Shown here piece by piece: positions 51,686 through 58,782 of a DNA stretch of 58,782 nucleotides. The notes below the pieces were generated by a model that saw only the letters and a list, made by a program, of their open reading frames with translations, ran no database searches and was not told the DNA's origin. The stretch is taken from the NCBI GenBank assembly GCA_049975385.1, contig JBNGDO010000006.1, positions 1-58,782 on the forward strand. The letters run 5' to 3'. This stretch comes from DSWT01 sp049975385. Lineage in GTDB: Bacteria > Chloroflexota > Anaerolineae > B4-G1 > SLSP01. Within the stretch, counting starts at the first letter, position 1. Each line of letters begins with the position of its first letter. The position numbers and the translations under genes are program-made.

Positions 51686-52930
51686 ATGAACGAGAATGAC
51701 AAAAATACTCGCCGGGCGCGGACGTGGGGAATTGTGTTTCTGGTTTTTGCGGCGTTGATGCTCACCCTCTTCCTTCCCGGTACGACGGGAAGCCAGCGGA
51801 CGACCTTTGCCTTCGATCTGGAACTGAGTGAGGCGGTGCCTATCGGCAGCCTGACTTTCAGCACGCAGGGGGGACTCTATCTGCTGGCCGTGGTGGCGGT
51901 TTTTCTGGGAGCATGGCAGCTCGCCAGGGGCTTCAAACAAGTGTACTTGATTCTGGGAGTTGTGGTCGTGGCATTTGTGCTGGCCTTCCTGACATGGGCG
52001 GCGCGCGACAACTCGATGAATATGACCGGGATGTTGCAGTCCACGTTGCTACGGGCGGTTCCAATCACCCTGGCGGCGTTGAGCGGCGTCATGTGTGAGC
52101 GCTGCGCCGTCATCAACATCGGTATCGAAGGTATGATGCTCACTGGCGCTTTCGCCGCGGCGTTGATCGGTAGCCTCGGTCAGAACGTATGGGTGGGCCT
52201 GCTCGCGGCATTGCTCGCCGGTGGTCTGATGGGGGCGTTGCTTGCAGTGCTGGCTATCCGCTACAAGGTCGACCAGATCATAGCCGGTACGGCGATCAAC
52301 ATTCTGGCGACAGGCTTGACCAGCTATTTCAGTTCGCGTTATCTGCAGTCTATTCCCGAACTGAACAGGCCGCCCACGTTCAGCTCGATTCCATTGCCAG
52401 GACTGTCGCGCCTGCCAATCCTGGGGCCGGTGCTGTTCACGACCACGGTGCCAGTTTACCTGATGTTGATCCTGGTCGGTGTGATTCACGTGATGTTGTT
52501 CTACACCCGGTGGGGCTTGCGGACGCGCGCCGTGGGCGAACATCCTAAGGCTGCCGATACATTGGGCGTGAATGTATTTAAGACACGCTACGTCAACGTC
52601 ATTCTCGGCGGTATGGTCGCCGGGCTGGGTGGGGCGTATCTGGTGCTGAGTTCGGTGGCCCGCTTCGATGAGAATATGACTGCCGGGCGCGGCTTCATCG
52701 GTCTTGCGGCGATGATCTTTGGCAAGTGGAATCCGATTGGCTCTCTGGCCGCTTCGCTGATCTTCGGCTTTGCGGACTCGTTGCGGACCAACCTGGCAAT
52801 CTTGCGCGTGCCGATTCCGTCGCAGTTCCTGCTGATGGCACCTTACCTGGTGACGATGATCGTCTTGGCCGGAGTGGTAGGGCGGGCCAATCCGCCTGCC
52901 GCCGACGGCGAACCTTACGAGAAACAGTAG
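51686..52930 (+). CDS. Nucleoside ABC importer permease, second subunit
   Basis: 414-aa membrane protein paired with the preceding subunit. Motifs: CAVINIGIEGMMLTGAFAAA, AIRYKVDQIIAGTAINILATG, RAVGEHPKAADTLGVNV and RGFIGLAAMIFGKWNPIGS. The ordering BMP lipoprotein, double ATPase, two permeases matches the Bacillus nupNOPQ-type guanosine importer. ATG 51686 has GGAGG upstream. A clear terminator follows at 52989. Confidence 0.93.
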   Translation: MNENDKNTRRARTWGIVFLVFAALMLTLFLPGTTGSQRTTFAFDLELSEAVPIGSLTFSTQGGLYLLAVVAVFLGAWQLARGFKQVYLILGVVVVAFVLAFLTWAARDNSMNMTGMLQSTLLRAVPITLAALSGVMCERCAVINIGIEGMMLTGAFAAALIGSLGQNVWVGLLAALLAGGLMGALLAVLAIRYKVDQIIAGTAINILATGLTSYFSSRYLQSIPELNRPPTFSSIPLPGLSRLPILGPVLFTTTVPVYLMLILVGVIHVMLFYTRWGLRTRAVGEHPKAADTLGVNVFKTRYVNVILGGMVAGLGGAYLVLSSVARFDENMTAGRGFIGLAAMIFGKWNPIGSLAASLIFGFADSLRTNLAILRVPIPSQFLLMAPYLVTMIVLAGVVGRANPPAADGEPYEKQ

Positions 52931-52988
52931 CTGCCACTACCTTTCCAAAGCTACTACGTTTCAAAGATTATTGGTGGAGTGAGTTGTA

Positions 52989-53028
52989 AGGGGAAGGTGT
53001 GTCTGGATGCACCTTCCCCTACTTTTTT
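52989..53028 (+). terminator. Rho-independent terminator of the nucleoside importer operon
   Basis: AGGGGAAGGTG (52989-52999) pairs with CACCTTCCCCT (53010-53020); six T follow at 53023-53028. Confidence 0.92.
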
Positions 53029-53068
53029 GCCAGTGTAGGGGCACCTGCTGGCAGTGAGGAGGTTGTAT

Positions 53069-54208
53069 TTGACGCAAGTGCAGTTAAGCTCTTTGGACGT
53101 ATCTACATCTTTGCGGTCGATTGCCGAACAGTTCGATTTTGTGGGTGACGTATTGGATGTGCAGCGTTATGGCTCCGGCAATGTGAACGATACGTTTCTG
53201 GTCACACTGGCCTCCGATCCACGCGAAAAAGCGATTCTGCAGAAGGTCAATCAACAAGTCTTTCGCCGCCCGGAGTTGATCATTCTGAATATGCGTGCGT
53301 TTATGGAGCATATTTGGACAACGAATGGGAGATGTGCGGATACTCAGGGACGCCGTTGGGAGACGCCCGATATCATCAGCGCCAAAGATGGCGCGGACTA
53401 TTGGCGCGACCCCGAAGATGGCTTCTGGCGCATGACGACGTTTGTCAAAGATGCCCAGACGTATGACACGATTCGAGACCGGCGCCATGCCGGGGAAATT
53501 GGGTACGCACTTGGCCGTTTCCACAGCCTGATCAGCGATCTTTCGGTGGAGAAGCTTCACGATACGCTCGAGGGGTTTCACATCACCCCCCGCTACCTGG
53601 CGCACTACGATGCCGTCGTAGCGAAAGGTCAGCACAAATCGTCACCCGATATCGAATACGGGCGAAATTTTGTTGCACGGCGTCGCGCTTGGGCTTCAGT
53701 GCTGGAAGCCGCGGTTCAGGACGGTGAATTGGTGTTGCGTCCCATCCACGGCGATCCCAAAGTCAACAATATTCTGATCGACGACGCCACCGGGCAGGCC
53801 GTCAGCATTATCGATCTGGACACGGTCAAGCCGGGGCTGGTGCATTACGACATCGGCGATTGTCTGCGCTCATGTTGCAATCCCCTGGGTGAGGAAACTG
53901 AGGCTTTCGATGCGGTGCGATTTGAAACCGATCTGTGCCAGACCATTTTGGAGGGCTATCTGGCCGAGGCGCGGCATTTTATGACCGGCAAGGATTACGA
54001 CTACATCTATGACGCGATGCGTTTGATCGCGTTTGAGTTGGGGCTGCGCTTCTTCACCGATTACCTGGAAGGCAACGTGTACTTTAAGACGAAAGATGCG
54101 GAGCACAATCTGCGCCGTGCTCTGGTGCAGTTCCGCCTGACCGAAAGCATCGAGGCACAGGCCGGCGCCATTCGCGCGATTGTGGCCTCGCAACGAATCA
54201 AGCCGTGA
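53069..54208 (+). CDS. APH-fold phosphotransferase, NahK-like sugar-1-kinase
   Basis: 379 aa, aminoglycoside-phosphotransferase fold. The nucleotide loop YGSGNVNDTFLV and LQKVNQQVF at the start, the catalytic loop HGDPKVNNIL and the metal-binding IDLDTVKPG are intact. Overall order and the sequence DYWRDPEDGFWRMTTFV resemble N-acetylhexosamine 1-kinases (NahK), which phosphorylate GlcNAc/GalNAc for salvage. The start is TTG 53069, because AGGAGG (53057-53062) is 6 nt upstream and no ATG is nearby. Substrate not proven. Confidence 0.85.
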   Translation: MTQVQLSSLDVSTSLRSIAEQFDFVGDVLDVQRYGSGNVNDTFLVTLASDPREKAILQKVNQQVFRRPELIILNMRAFMEHIWTTNGRCADTQGRRWETPDIISAKDGADYWRDPEDGFWRMTTFVKDAQTYDTIRDRRHAGEIGYALGRFHSLISDLSVEKLHDTLEGFHITPRYLAHYDAVVAKGQHKSSPDIEYGRNFVARRRAWASVLEAAVQDGELVLRPIHGDPKVNNILIDDATGQAVSIIDLDTVKPGLVHYDIGDCLRSCCNPLGEETEAFDAVRFETDLCQTILEGYLAEARHFMTGKDYDYIYDAMRLIAFELGLRFFTDYLEGNVYFKTKDAEHNLRRALVQFRLTESIEAQAGAIRAIVASQRIKP

Positions 54209-54311
54209 TCAGCGTCGTTTCGTTTTACCGTGTTTGAGCTTGTACTTCCCCTATAGTTAATGTGGTGTATAATAAAGGTAATATATCCATACAATCGAGG
54301 TGGATAAAAAG

Positions 54312-54596
54312 ATGGGTGAAGATGTACGCCGTATTAATGTGATTTTTCCTCGCCGGTTGCTTGAGGAGCTGGATGCGCTGATTCCCTCCGGTAAGCGCAG
54401 TGAAGTCGTCGTTGAAGCTACGGCTTCGTACCTGGCGCGTCTCAAAGTCCTGGCTGCGTTGCGGGAGACCTCCGGTGTATGGAAATCCGCCGATCATCCT
54501 GATTTGATTACCCCTGAGGATGTTAACGGCTGGCTGGAGGCTTTGCGCTCAACCTGGCGCCGTGTGCCTCTCTTTACGGAGGAGGTGGATGGCTGA
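54312..54596 (+). CDS. Ribbon-helix-helix antitoxin (VapB-like)
   Basis: 94 aa. The N-terminal 45 residues are a ribbon-helix-helix DNA-binding domain (RRINVIFPRRLLEELDALIP, RSEVVVEATASYLA). The C-terminal half probably wraps the toxin. ATG 54312 has GAGGTGG (54297-54303) at a good distance; GTG 54300 is an alternative. TATAAT at 54268-54273 could be the promoter's -10. The PIN-domain gene overlaps the end, the standard toxin-antitoxin order. Confidence 0.82.
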   Translation: MGEDVRRINVIFPRRLLEELDALIPSGKRSEVVVEATASYLARLKVLAALRETSGVWKSADHPDLITPEDVNGWLEALRSTWRRVPLFTEEVDG

Positions 54597-54993
54597 TTAC
54601 TTGCTGGACTCCAACGTCCTCATTCAACATCTCCGGGGTCATCAACCTACGACGGCTCTGCTGACGCGTCTGGCTTTGGATGGGCAATTGGGTGTTGCCG
54701 TTATCTCGCGTATGGAGGTGTTGGCCGGGATGCGCGAGCACGAACGTGAGGCCACGCTGCGCTTTCTCAATGCTCTGGCCTGTTATGCTGTGAATAGACC
54801 CATTGCCGATTTGGCAGGTGAATGGCTGCGTCGTTATCGTCAACAGGACGTGACATTGGATGTGGCAGACGCGCTCATTGCTGCTACTGCGCACCATCAC
54901 GATCTGATCTTGCTGACTTATAATCCCCGCCATTTCCCCATGCCGGAGTTAAGACAGTATCACGAGATGCCGGACTTGTCCGCTTCATCCTAG
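54589..54993 (+). CDS. PIN-domain ribonuclease toxin (VapC-like)
   Basis: 134 aa. The acidic residues of the PIN active site are visible: D7 (YLLDSNVLI), Glu in ISRMEVLAGM and Asp in LDVADALIAATA, followed by DLILLTYNPRHFP. VapC toxins cleave tRNA or rRNA when freed from VapB. It overlaps the antitoxin gene by 8 nt and has GGAGGTGG just before ATG 54589. Confidence 0.9.
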   Translation: MADYLLDSNVLIQHLRGHQPTTALLTRLALDGQLGVAVISRMEVLAGMREHEREATLRFLNALACYAVNRPIADLAGEWLRRYRQQDVTLDVADALIAATAHHHDLILLTYNPRHFPMPELRQYHEMPDLSASS

Positions 54994-55017
54994 AGTGGCC
55001 GTGGATAGCATGAATGA

Positions 55018-56460
55018 ATGATGTCGACAACGCGACCTGATACCTGGCCCCCCGAGTTTGTCGAGCGCATGCGCGCCTGGCTTGGCGATGACGCGGGCCG
55101 CGCTGGCGCGGACGCTTTCTTTGCCGCGTTGGCGACGCGCGACGTGGGGCTGCGCCTCAATCCCGCGCGCGGCCCGCTCGACGAACTGCGCGCGTGCATC
55201 CCGTGGCAAACCCAACCGATTCCCTGGTGCCCGGAAGGCCTGTGGCTCCAGGAAGAGGCGCAGGCCGGCGCGCATCTCTACCACACGCTCGGCGTCTACT
55301 ACATGCAGGACCCCAGCGCGATGGCGGCGGCGGTGCTGCTCGATCCCCGTCCCGACGAATGGGTGCTCGACCTTGCTGCCGCGCCCGGCGGCAAGACAAC
55401 GCATATCGCTGCAAGAATGCAGTTCGCCGCACGGATGATGGCGGCCACGCCGGAGCGTGGCGCTCCCAGGGGAGTGCTCGTCGCCAACGAGATCGCCCGC
55501 CGCCGCGCCTCCGTGCTGGCGATGAACGTGGAACGCATGGGGGTCACCAATGCGCTGATCACCAACGAGACGCCGGAACGTCTGTCCGCGCGCTGGCCTG
55601 GACTGTTCGACGCGGTGCTGGTGGATGCGCCGTGCTCCGGTGAGGGCACGTTCTCCCGCGATTCGCAAGCGATCCGCGATTGGAGCCTGGACACGGTATT
55701 CGGCAACGCGCGCCGCCAAAAGTTGATCCTCGAACAGACCGCGCCGTTGGTGCGGCGTGGCGGGCGGCTGCTCTATGGGACGTGCACCTTTGCGCCGGAA
55801 GAGAACGAGGGCGTGATTGCCGGCTTCCTGGCGGGACATCCCGATTTCGAGATCGTTGATCTCCCGCAGGTGCCGGGCCTGTATCCCGGACGCCCAGAAT
55901 GGGTAGGCGCGCCAGAGATCCTGCGGCGTGCGGGGCGCTTCTGGCCGCACACCGGGCCGGGGCACGGGCACTTCTACGCACTGTTGCGCCGTCAGGGTGA
56001 GCCGCCCAACGGCCTGCCCGAGCGCTGGACGGGGAGCGACATCCCCGGACGCGTGTGGAACCTTTACCAGAAGACCATCGGCGAGACATTGGTCGCCCCC
56101 GTTTCTGACAGGGGCCTGCTGCTGACCAAAACCGATGACCTCTACGTGACCCCGATGGATCCCAGGTTATGGAAGGGCTTGCACGTGTTGCGCCCCGGTT
56201 GGTGGATGGCCTCGTTGCGCCACAACAAAATCTGGCCCGACCACGCGCTGGCGACGGCGCTGCTGCCAGAGGACGTCCACGAGGTCGTCGATCTGGCGCA
56301 GGACGATTCCCGGCTGGCGAACTACCTGCGGGGAAGTTTCTGGCCCGATCGCGGCCCGGCGGGCTATGTGCTCATCGCCGTCGATGGCTTCCCCGTGGGG
56401 TGGGCCAAGCGTGGGGGTGGGCGTTTGCGCAGCCGTTATCCGGTTCACCTACGAGGGTAG
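55018..56460 (+). CDS. NOL1/NOP2/Sun-family RNA m5C methyltransferase (RsmF-like)
   Basis: 480-aa SAM-dependent cytosine-C5 methyltransferase. N-terminal region LRLNPARGPLDEL, SAM motif VLDLAAAPGGKTTHIA, the two catalytic Cys motifs VDAPCSGEGTFSRD and YGTCTFAPEENEGVI. The C-terminal third (about 300-480), with LRPGWWMASLRHNKIWPDHA, corresponds to the RsmF-type extension. The start is ATG 55018 or 55021; neither has a good Shine-Dalgarno. It probably acts on 16S rRNA, but RsmB/RsmF/tRNA specificity cannot be decided. Confidence 0.9.
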   Translation: MMSTTRPDTWPPEFVERMRAWLGDDAGRAGADAFFAALATRDVGLRLNPARGPLDELRACIPWQTQPIPWCPEGLWLQEEAQAGAHLYHTLGVYYMQDPSAMAAAVLLDPRPDEWVLDLAAAPGGKTTHIAARMQFAARMMAATPERGAPRGVLVANEIARRRASVLAMNVERMGVTNALITNETPERLSARWPGLFDAVLVDAPCSGEGTFSRDSQAIRDWSLDTVFGNARRQKLILEQTAPLVRRGGRLLYGTCTFAPEENEGVIAGFLAGHPDFEIVDLPQVPGLYPGRPEWVGAPEILRRAGRFWPHTGPGHGHFYALLRRQGEPPNGLPERWTGSDIPGRVWNLYQKTIGETLVAPVSDRGLLLTKTDDLYVTPMDPRLWKGLHVLRPGWWMASLRHNKIWPDHALATALLPEDVHEVVDLAQDDSRLANYLRGSFWPDRGPAGYVLIAVDGFPVGWAKRGGGRLRSRYPVHLRG

Positions 56461-56485
56461 ACAGCAGACAGGGACAGGGGGGGGC

Positions 56486-57031
56486 TTGTTCCAGCGGATA
56501 TATCTGGCGATTGAGCGCGTCGTGATGATGCATTTGGTGCCGCGAGACAAACCGGGACCAATCTGGCGCGTGATTTTCAAACAGCCGATTTGGCTCTACA
56601 AGCTTGGCCTGGGGGGGCTGCTTGGCAAGCGGGTGTTACTGTTGCACACGACCGGCGGAAAAACGGGCAAACACCGGATCACGCCGTTGGAGTACAGCTA
56701 CGATCTCGCCGCCGATACCTACACGGTGATGGCGGGGTGGGGCGGTATGACGGACTGGTACCGCAACGCGCGGGCCAATCCGCAGGTGTACGTCCAGGTG
56801 GGACGGCGCGCGTTCGACGCAATTGCGCAGCCGGTTCCGCGTGAGGAAGTGGCGCAGATGTTGGCGGAGATCATTGCGATCAATCCGCGAGCGCTGCGGA
56901 TGTTTGCCCGCTGGTCTGATGAACCGGTGGACGGTTCGCCAGAGAGCCTGCGGAAGTTAGCTGTGCATTTCCCGTCGTTGACGCTGCGCCCGCAGCGGAA
57001 AGCCGCCGGGGTAGACGACGTCCCCCTGTAA
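56486..57031 (+). CDS. Deazaflavin (F420)-dependent nitroreductase-family protein
   Basis: 181 aa from TTG 56486, which lies just after a G run (GACAGGGGGGGG); ATG 56525 is an alternative start. The core LLLHTTGGKTGKHRITPLEY, then TVMAGWGGMTDWYRNARANP and VQVGRRAF, is the Ddn/FGD split-barrel signature that binds F420. The N-terminal 20 residues are amphipathic. The substrate is unknown. The stop codon abuts the hgcB stop on the other strand with no space between. Confidence 0.82.
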   Translation: MFQRIYLAIERVVMMHLVPRDKPGPIWRVIFKQPIWLYKLGLGGLLGKRVLLLHTTGGKTGKHRITPLEYSYDLAADTYTVMAGWGGMTDWYRNARANPQVYVQVGRRAFDAIAQPVPREEVAQMLAEIIAINPRALRMFARWSDEPVDGSPESLRKLAVHFPSLTLRPQRKAAGVDDVPL

Positions 57032-57403
57032 TCAGCCGCAGCAAACTGTTGGCTCAGGCCCACAGCAGGCCGGTTCAGGCCCACCGCACGTTGGTTCCTT
57101 CAGGCCACGCAGTGCCGCGTTGATCATCGCCGCCGCGCAGCCCACGCCGCTATTCACGAACAGCGCGCCGGTAGGACAGTTAAGCATGCACGCGCCACAC
57201 TCCATGCAGGCGTCTGCTTGCACGATCTGCACCCGCCGCGTTCCCCGCGCGCCCGGCGCGAACACCCCCTGCGGACACACCGCACTGCACATCCCACAGT
57301 TGATGCAGATATCCACATTAAACGCTAACGTGTTGTGCTTGCTCAGCGCCACAAATCCGATTTGCGCATCGTTCGCGCCTGTTGTTTCATTACAACATGT
57401 CAT
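57032..57403 (-). CDS. hgcB: HgcB-like 2[4Fe-4S] ferredoxin
   Basis: 123 aa, probable electron donor to HgcA in mercury methylation. Two [4Fe-4S] motifs: CINCGMCSAVCPQGVF and CMECGACMLNCPTGALF. Then GVGCAAAMINAALRGLK, typical of HgcB, and a C-terminus with vicinal Cys pairs (CCGPEPTVCCG); HgcB proteins end with a CC pair. The start ATG at 57403 follows GAAGGAGCAGG; a longer reading to 57490 is not supported. hgcA lies upstream on the same strand, 223 nt away, which is wider than usual for this pair. Confidence 0.87.
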   Translation of the reverse strand: MTCCNETTGANDAQIGFVALSKHNTLAFNVDICINCGMCSAVCPQGVFAPGARGTRRVQIVQADACMECGACMLNCPTGALFVNSGVGCAAAMINAALRGLKEPTCGGPEPACCGPEPTVCCG

Positions 57404-57432
57404 TTCCTGCTCCTTCGAAAATAGCTGGGATC

Positions 57433-57602
57433 GCCAGCATCCTGCTGGCCTCCGGCAAATGATAGCGCCAGCGAGACGCCCACGCTCCATTTTCGTGCCG
57501 GATGGTGTACGTCAGCACCGGCGTCTCCCCGGAGAATAAACCACGAACCTACACCAATCCTCACGAATGGCAAAAATTAGTGTAAATTCGTGAAGATTGG
57601 TG
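57433..57602. repeat. Two hairpin elements in the hgcA-hgcB gap
   Basis: Small stem GCCAGCA (57433-57439) with TGCTGGC (57443-57449), and a longer word-repeat palindrome, CACCAATCCTCACGAAT (57552-57568) with ATTCGTGAAGATTGGTG (57586-57602), differing at one of 17 positions. Confidence 0.75.
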
Positions 57603-57626
57603 GTAAAATCCTTGTCTTCGATGGGA

Positions 57627-58586
57627 CTATTTTGCTCGTCGCGTCAAGCGCAGCACGAGCGCCAACAGCACGCCGGCCCCGAACATCCCCGCCATCACGC
57701 GGATGTACTTGAACATCTCGCGCTTCACGCCGGTCTTAGACGTGAACGGCGTCGCGCCGGTAAAGTTGAGTGCCAGGAAGGCCGTCACCGGTGGCAGACT
57801 GAGCATGTAGGCCAGCGGCCAACCGCGCCCCTCTCTGCGTTTCCGGGACGCCAGCGCAAACGGCAGCGCGGTCAGCCCACCCAGGATAAAGCCTTTGCTG
57901 CTGAAATCTCCGGTGGGCAGCCAGGGCAGCAAGATAGGGAACAAAGCCGCTCCGGTCAGTACCGCTGCGACCGCGCCTGCTGCCGCCAACGGTCCCATCA
58001 GGACGGCCAACACCAGCGCCGTCGGTTTGGCCAGGTGGACCAGTTCCACCGGAATCAGCACCAGCCGGTCGCGCAAGGGAAAGCGTACCTGCCGCATCTC
58101 CGGGGTGGCCTGATGCGTTTTGAGGTACTCCAGCAAATCGGCGGCGCGCACGGGGCCGTACTCCACCTTGAAGCCTGTGCGCTGCTTGACCTCGTGCGCA
58201 GCGACGCCGGGCGCGCCCAACTGCGGCAGGATCAGCGTCCGGTGGCTGACTATGTCAGACAAATACGCAGCCTCGACGCGCTGCACGATCTCGTCTGTGC
58301 CGAACGTGCCCTTGCCGGCGGCGCACCATACGTTGATGCCCATCGTATCCAGTACCAGGATGTAACCATCCACGCCCGGCAGGGATGAGCGCAGTGCATC
58401 GAAGCTCAACGTGTAGTTGGCAGTGACGAACACCGGCGATTCCATCGTAGGATGTCCGAGCGCGTACAGTCCCGGCGTCACGCGATGGTCGCCGCGCCGG
58501 TAGCCCCACCGCGCCAGAAAGTGATCCCAGTGATCGGCAAAGGTTAAAGTGCTAGTGGTGTGCATAAGATCAGGTGTTGCGTTCAT
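57627..58586 (-). CDS. hgcA: HgcA corrinoid membrane protein (mercury methylation)
   Basis: 319 aa. The N-terminal corrinoid-binding domain (about 45-170) carries the HgcA cap-helix signature NVWCAAGKGTFGT with Cys88, the residue that in characterised HgcA is the lower cobalt ligand for methyl transfer to Hg(II). The C-terminal part (about 185-315) has four to five transmembrane segments (ALVLAVLMGPLAAAGAVAAV, YMLSLPPVTAFLALNF, VMAGMFGAGVLLALVL). The start ATG at 58586 follows CGGAGGAT. Adjacent genes are hgcB downstream and an ArsR-type regulator upstream, the arrangement seen in several hgc clusters. Slightly shorter than many HgcA proteins. Confidence 0.92.
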   Translation of the reverse strand: MNATPDLMHTTSTLTFADHWDHFLARWGYRRGDHRVTPGLYALGHPTMESPVFVTANYTLSFDALRSSLPGVDGYILVLDTMGINVWCAAGKGTFGTDEIVQRVEAAYLSDIVSHRTLILPQLGAPGVAAHEVKQRTGFKVEYGPVRAADLLEYLKTHQATPEMRQVRFPLRDRLVLIPVELVHLAKPTALVLAVLMGPLAAAGAVAAVLTGAALFPILLPWLPTGDFSSKGFILGGLTALPFALASRKRREGRGWPLAYMLSLPPVTAFLALNFTGATPFTSKTGVKREMFKYIRVMAGMFGAGVLLALVLRLTRRAK

Positions 58587-58602
58587 TCATATCCTCCGGT
58601 TT

Positions 58603-58675
58603 AGTAGACGGTAGACAGTAGACAGTAGACAGGGGAAGAGAAACCTCGTATGCCGTCTACTGTCTACCGTCTACT
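58603..58675. repeat. Perfect 21-bp word-repeat palindrome between arsR and hgcA
   Basis: AGTAGACGGTAGACAGTAGA (from 58603) and its exact complement ending at 58675 (arms 58603-58623 and 58655-58675). The words are stuttered TAGACGG/TAGACAG units, like those at 35798. Confidence 0.88.
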
Positions 58676-58678
58676 TGA

Positions 58679-58782
58679 TCAGCTCATAATCTCCACAATC
58701 TGTTCCCGGAACCACGTGATGTTCTCCTCGTTCAGGCAATAGCAGCGCGCCGGGCCTTCGGTGACGCCGGAAATCCAGCCGG
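58679..58782 (-). CDS. ArsR-family regulator, C-terminal fragment (cut by window edge)
   Basis: The last 33 residues of a protein whose start lies outside the window: GWISGVTEGPARCYCLNEEN, then ITWFREQIVEIMS. The pattern SG..EGP.R.YCLN matches the final wing and helix of ArsR-type winged-helix repressors. It reads in the same direction as hgcA and hgcB, and such a regulator would be expected to control them. Too little is present for more. Confidence 0.6.
   Translation of the reverse strand, partial: GWISGVTEGPARCYCLNEENITWFREQIVEIMS

Noticed and set aside
57433..58675. Mobile element or integrase attachment site near hgcAB
   Set aside because: Only word-repeat palindromes are present; no tRNA end, integrase or target duplication was seen.

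Overview
The window looks like a metagenome-derived scaffold (it carries a 10-N gap at 925-934) from a member of the Chloroflexota, most likely an anaerobic Anaerolineae-type lineage. The clues are family-level and were not tested by any search: secreted proteins with LGFP-like tandem modules and a C-terminal YLPVI tail, an F420-type (Ddn-like) oxidoreductase, an HgcAB pair, a LexA-type SOS box in its own promoter, many ABC uptake systems with lipoprotein receptors, and stuttered 'word-repeat' palindromes in the gaps between genes. No rRNA, tRNA, CRISPR array or transposase gene was seen.

Layout. 0.2-9.4 kb: an oligopeptide/nickel-type ABC importer with two permeases, one lipoprotein receptor and two separate pairs of ATPases. 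9.5-12.5 kb: a three-gene signalling operon (membrane-anchored unknown, receiver-GAF-histidine kinase, winged-helix response regulator). 12.7-19.3 kb: a small basic protein, a secreted LGFP-like protein, lexA and a very large secreted subtilase. 19.5-24.6 kb: an ABC-2 exporter and the glycogen debranching enzyme glgX. 24.6-36.7 kb: a tightly packed seven-gene plus-strand operon that I consider the most novel part: CHAT-SIR2 fusion, STAND NTPase-TM-WD40 protein, two paralogous clan-CD (C25/caspase-like) proteases, an unknown 278-aa protein and two small proteins homologous to the C-terminal module of the second protease. 36.8-47.2 kb: housekeeping genes (rsmG, M42 peptidase, truD, ftsH, sigma factor with membrane partner, rnc, clpC). 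47.3-52.9 kb: a BMP-type nucleoside ABC importer. 53-57 kb: a NahK-like sugar kinase, a VapBC pair, a NOL1/NOP2/Sun m5C methyltransferase and a Ddn-like oxidoreductase. 57.0-58.8 kb, minus strand: arsR (partial) - hgcA - hgcB, the mercury-methylation gene set.

How the genes fit together. The first operon and the 47-53 kb operon are nutrient uptake modules in which a terminator-like hairpin sits directly after the lipoprotein receptor gene, consistent with over-producing the receptor relative to the membrane complex. The 24.6-36.7 kb operon pairs a sensor/scaffold NTPase carrying about 14 WD40 blades with three predicted caspase-fold proteases and a SIR2-like domain, an arrangement typical of bacterial conflict/regulated cell-death systems; this exact composition is not one I recognise. 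Regulatory sites include a near-perfect -35/-10 promoter with a GAAC-N4-GTGC LexA box in the spacer at lexA, and several promoters of the form TTGNNN-N16-TAGAAT. All assignments come from reading the sequence; no database was searched.
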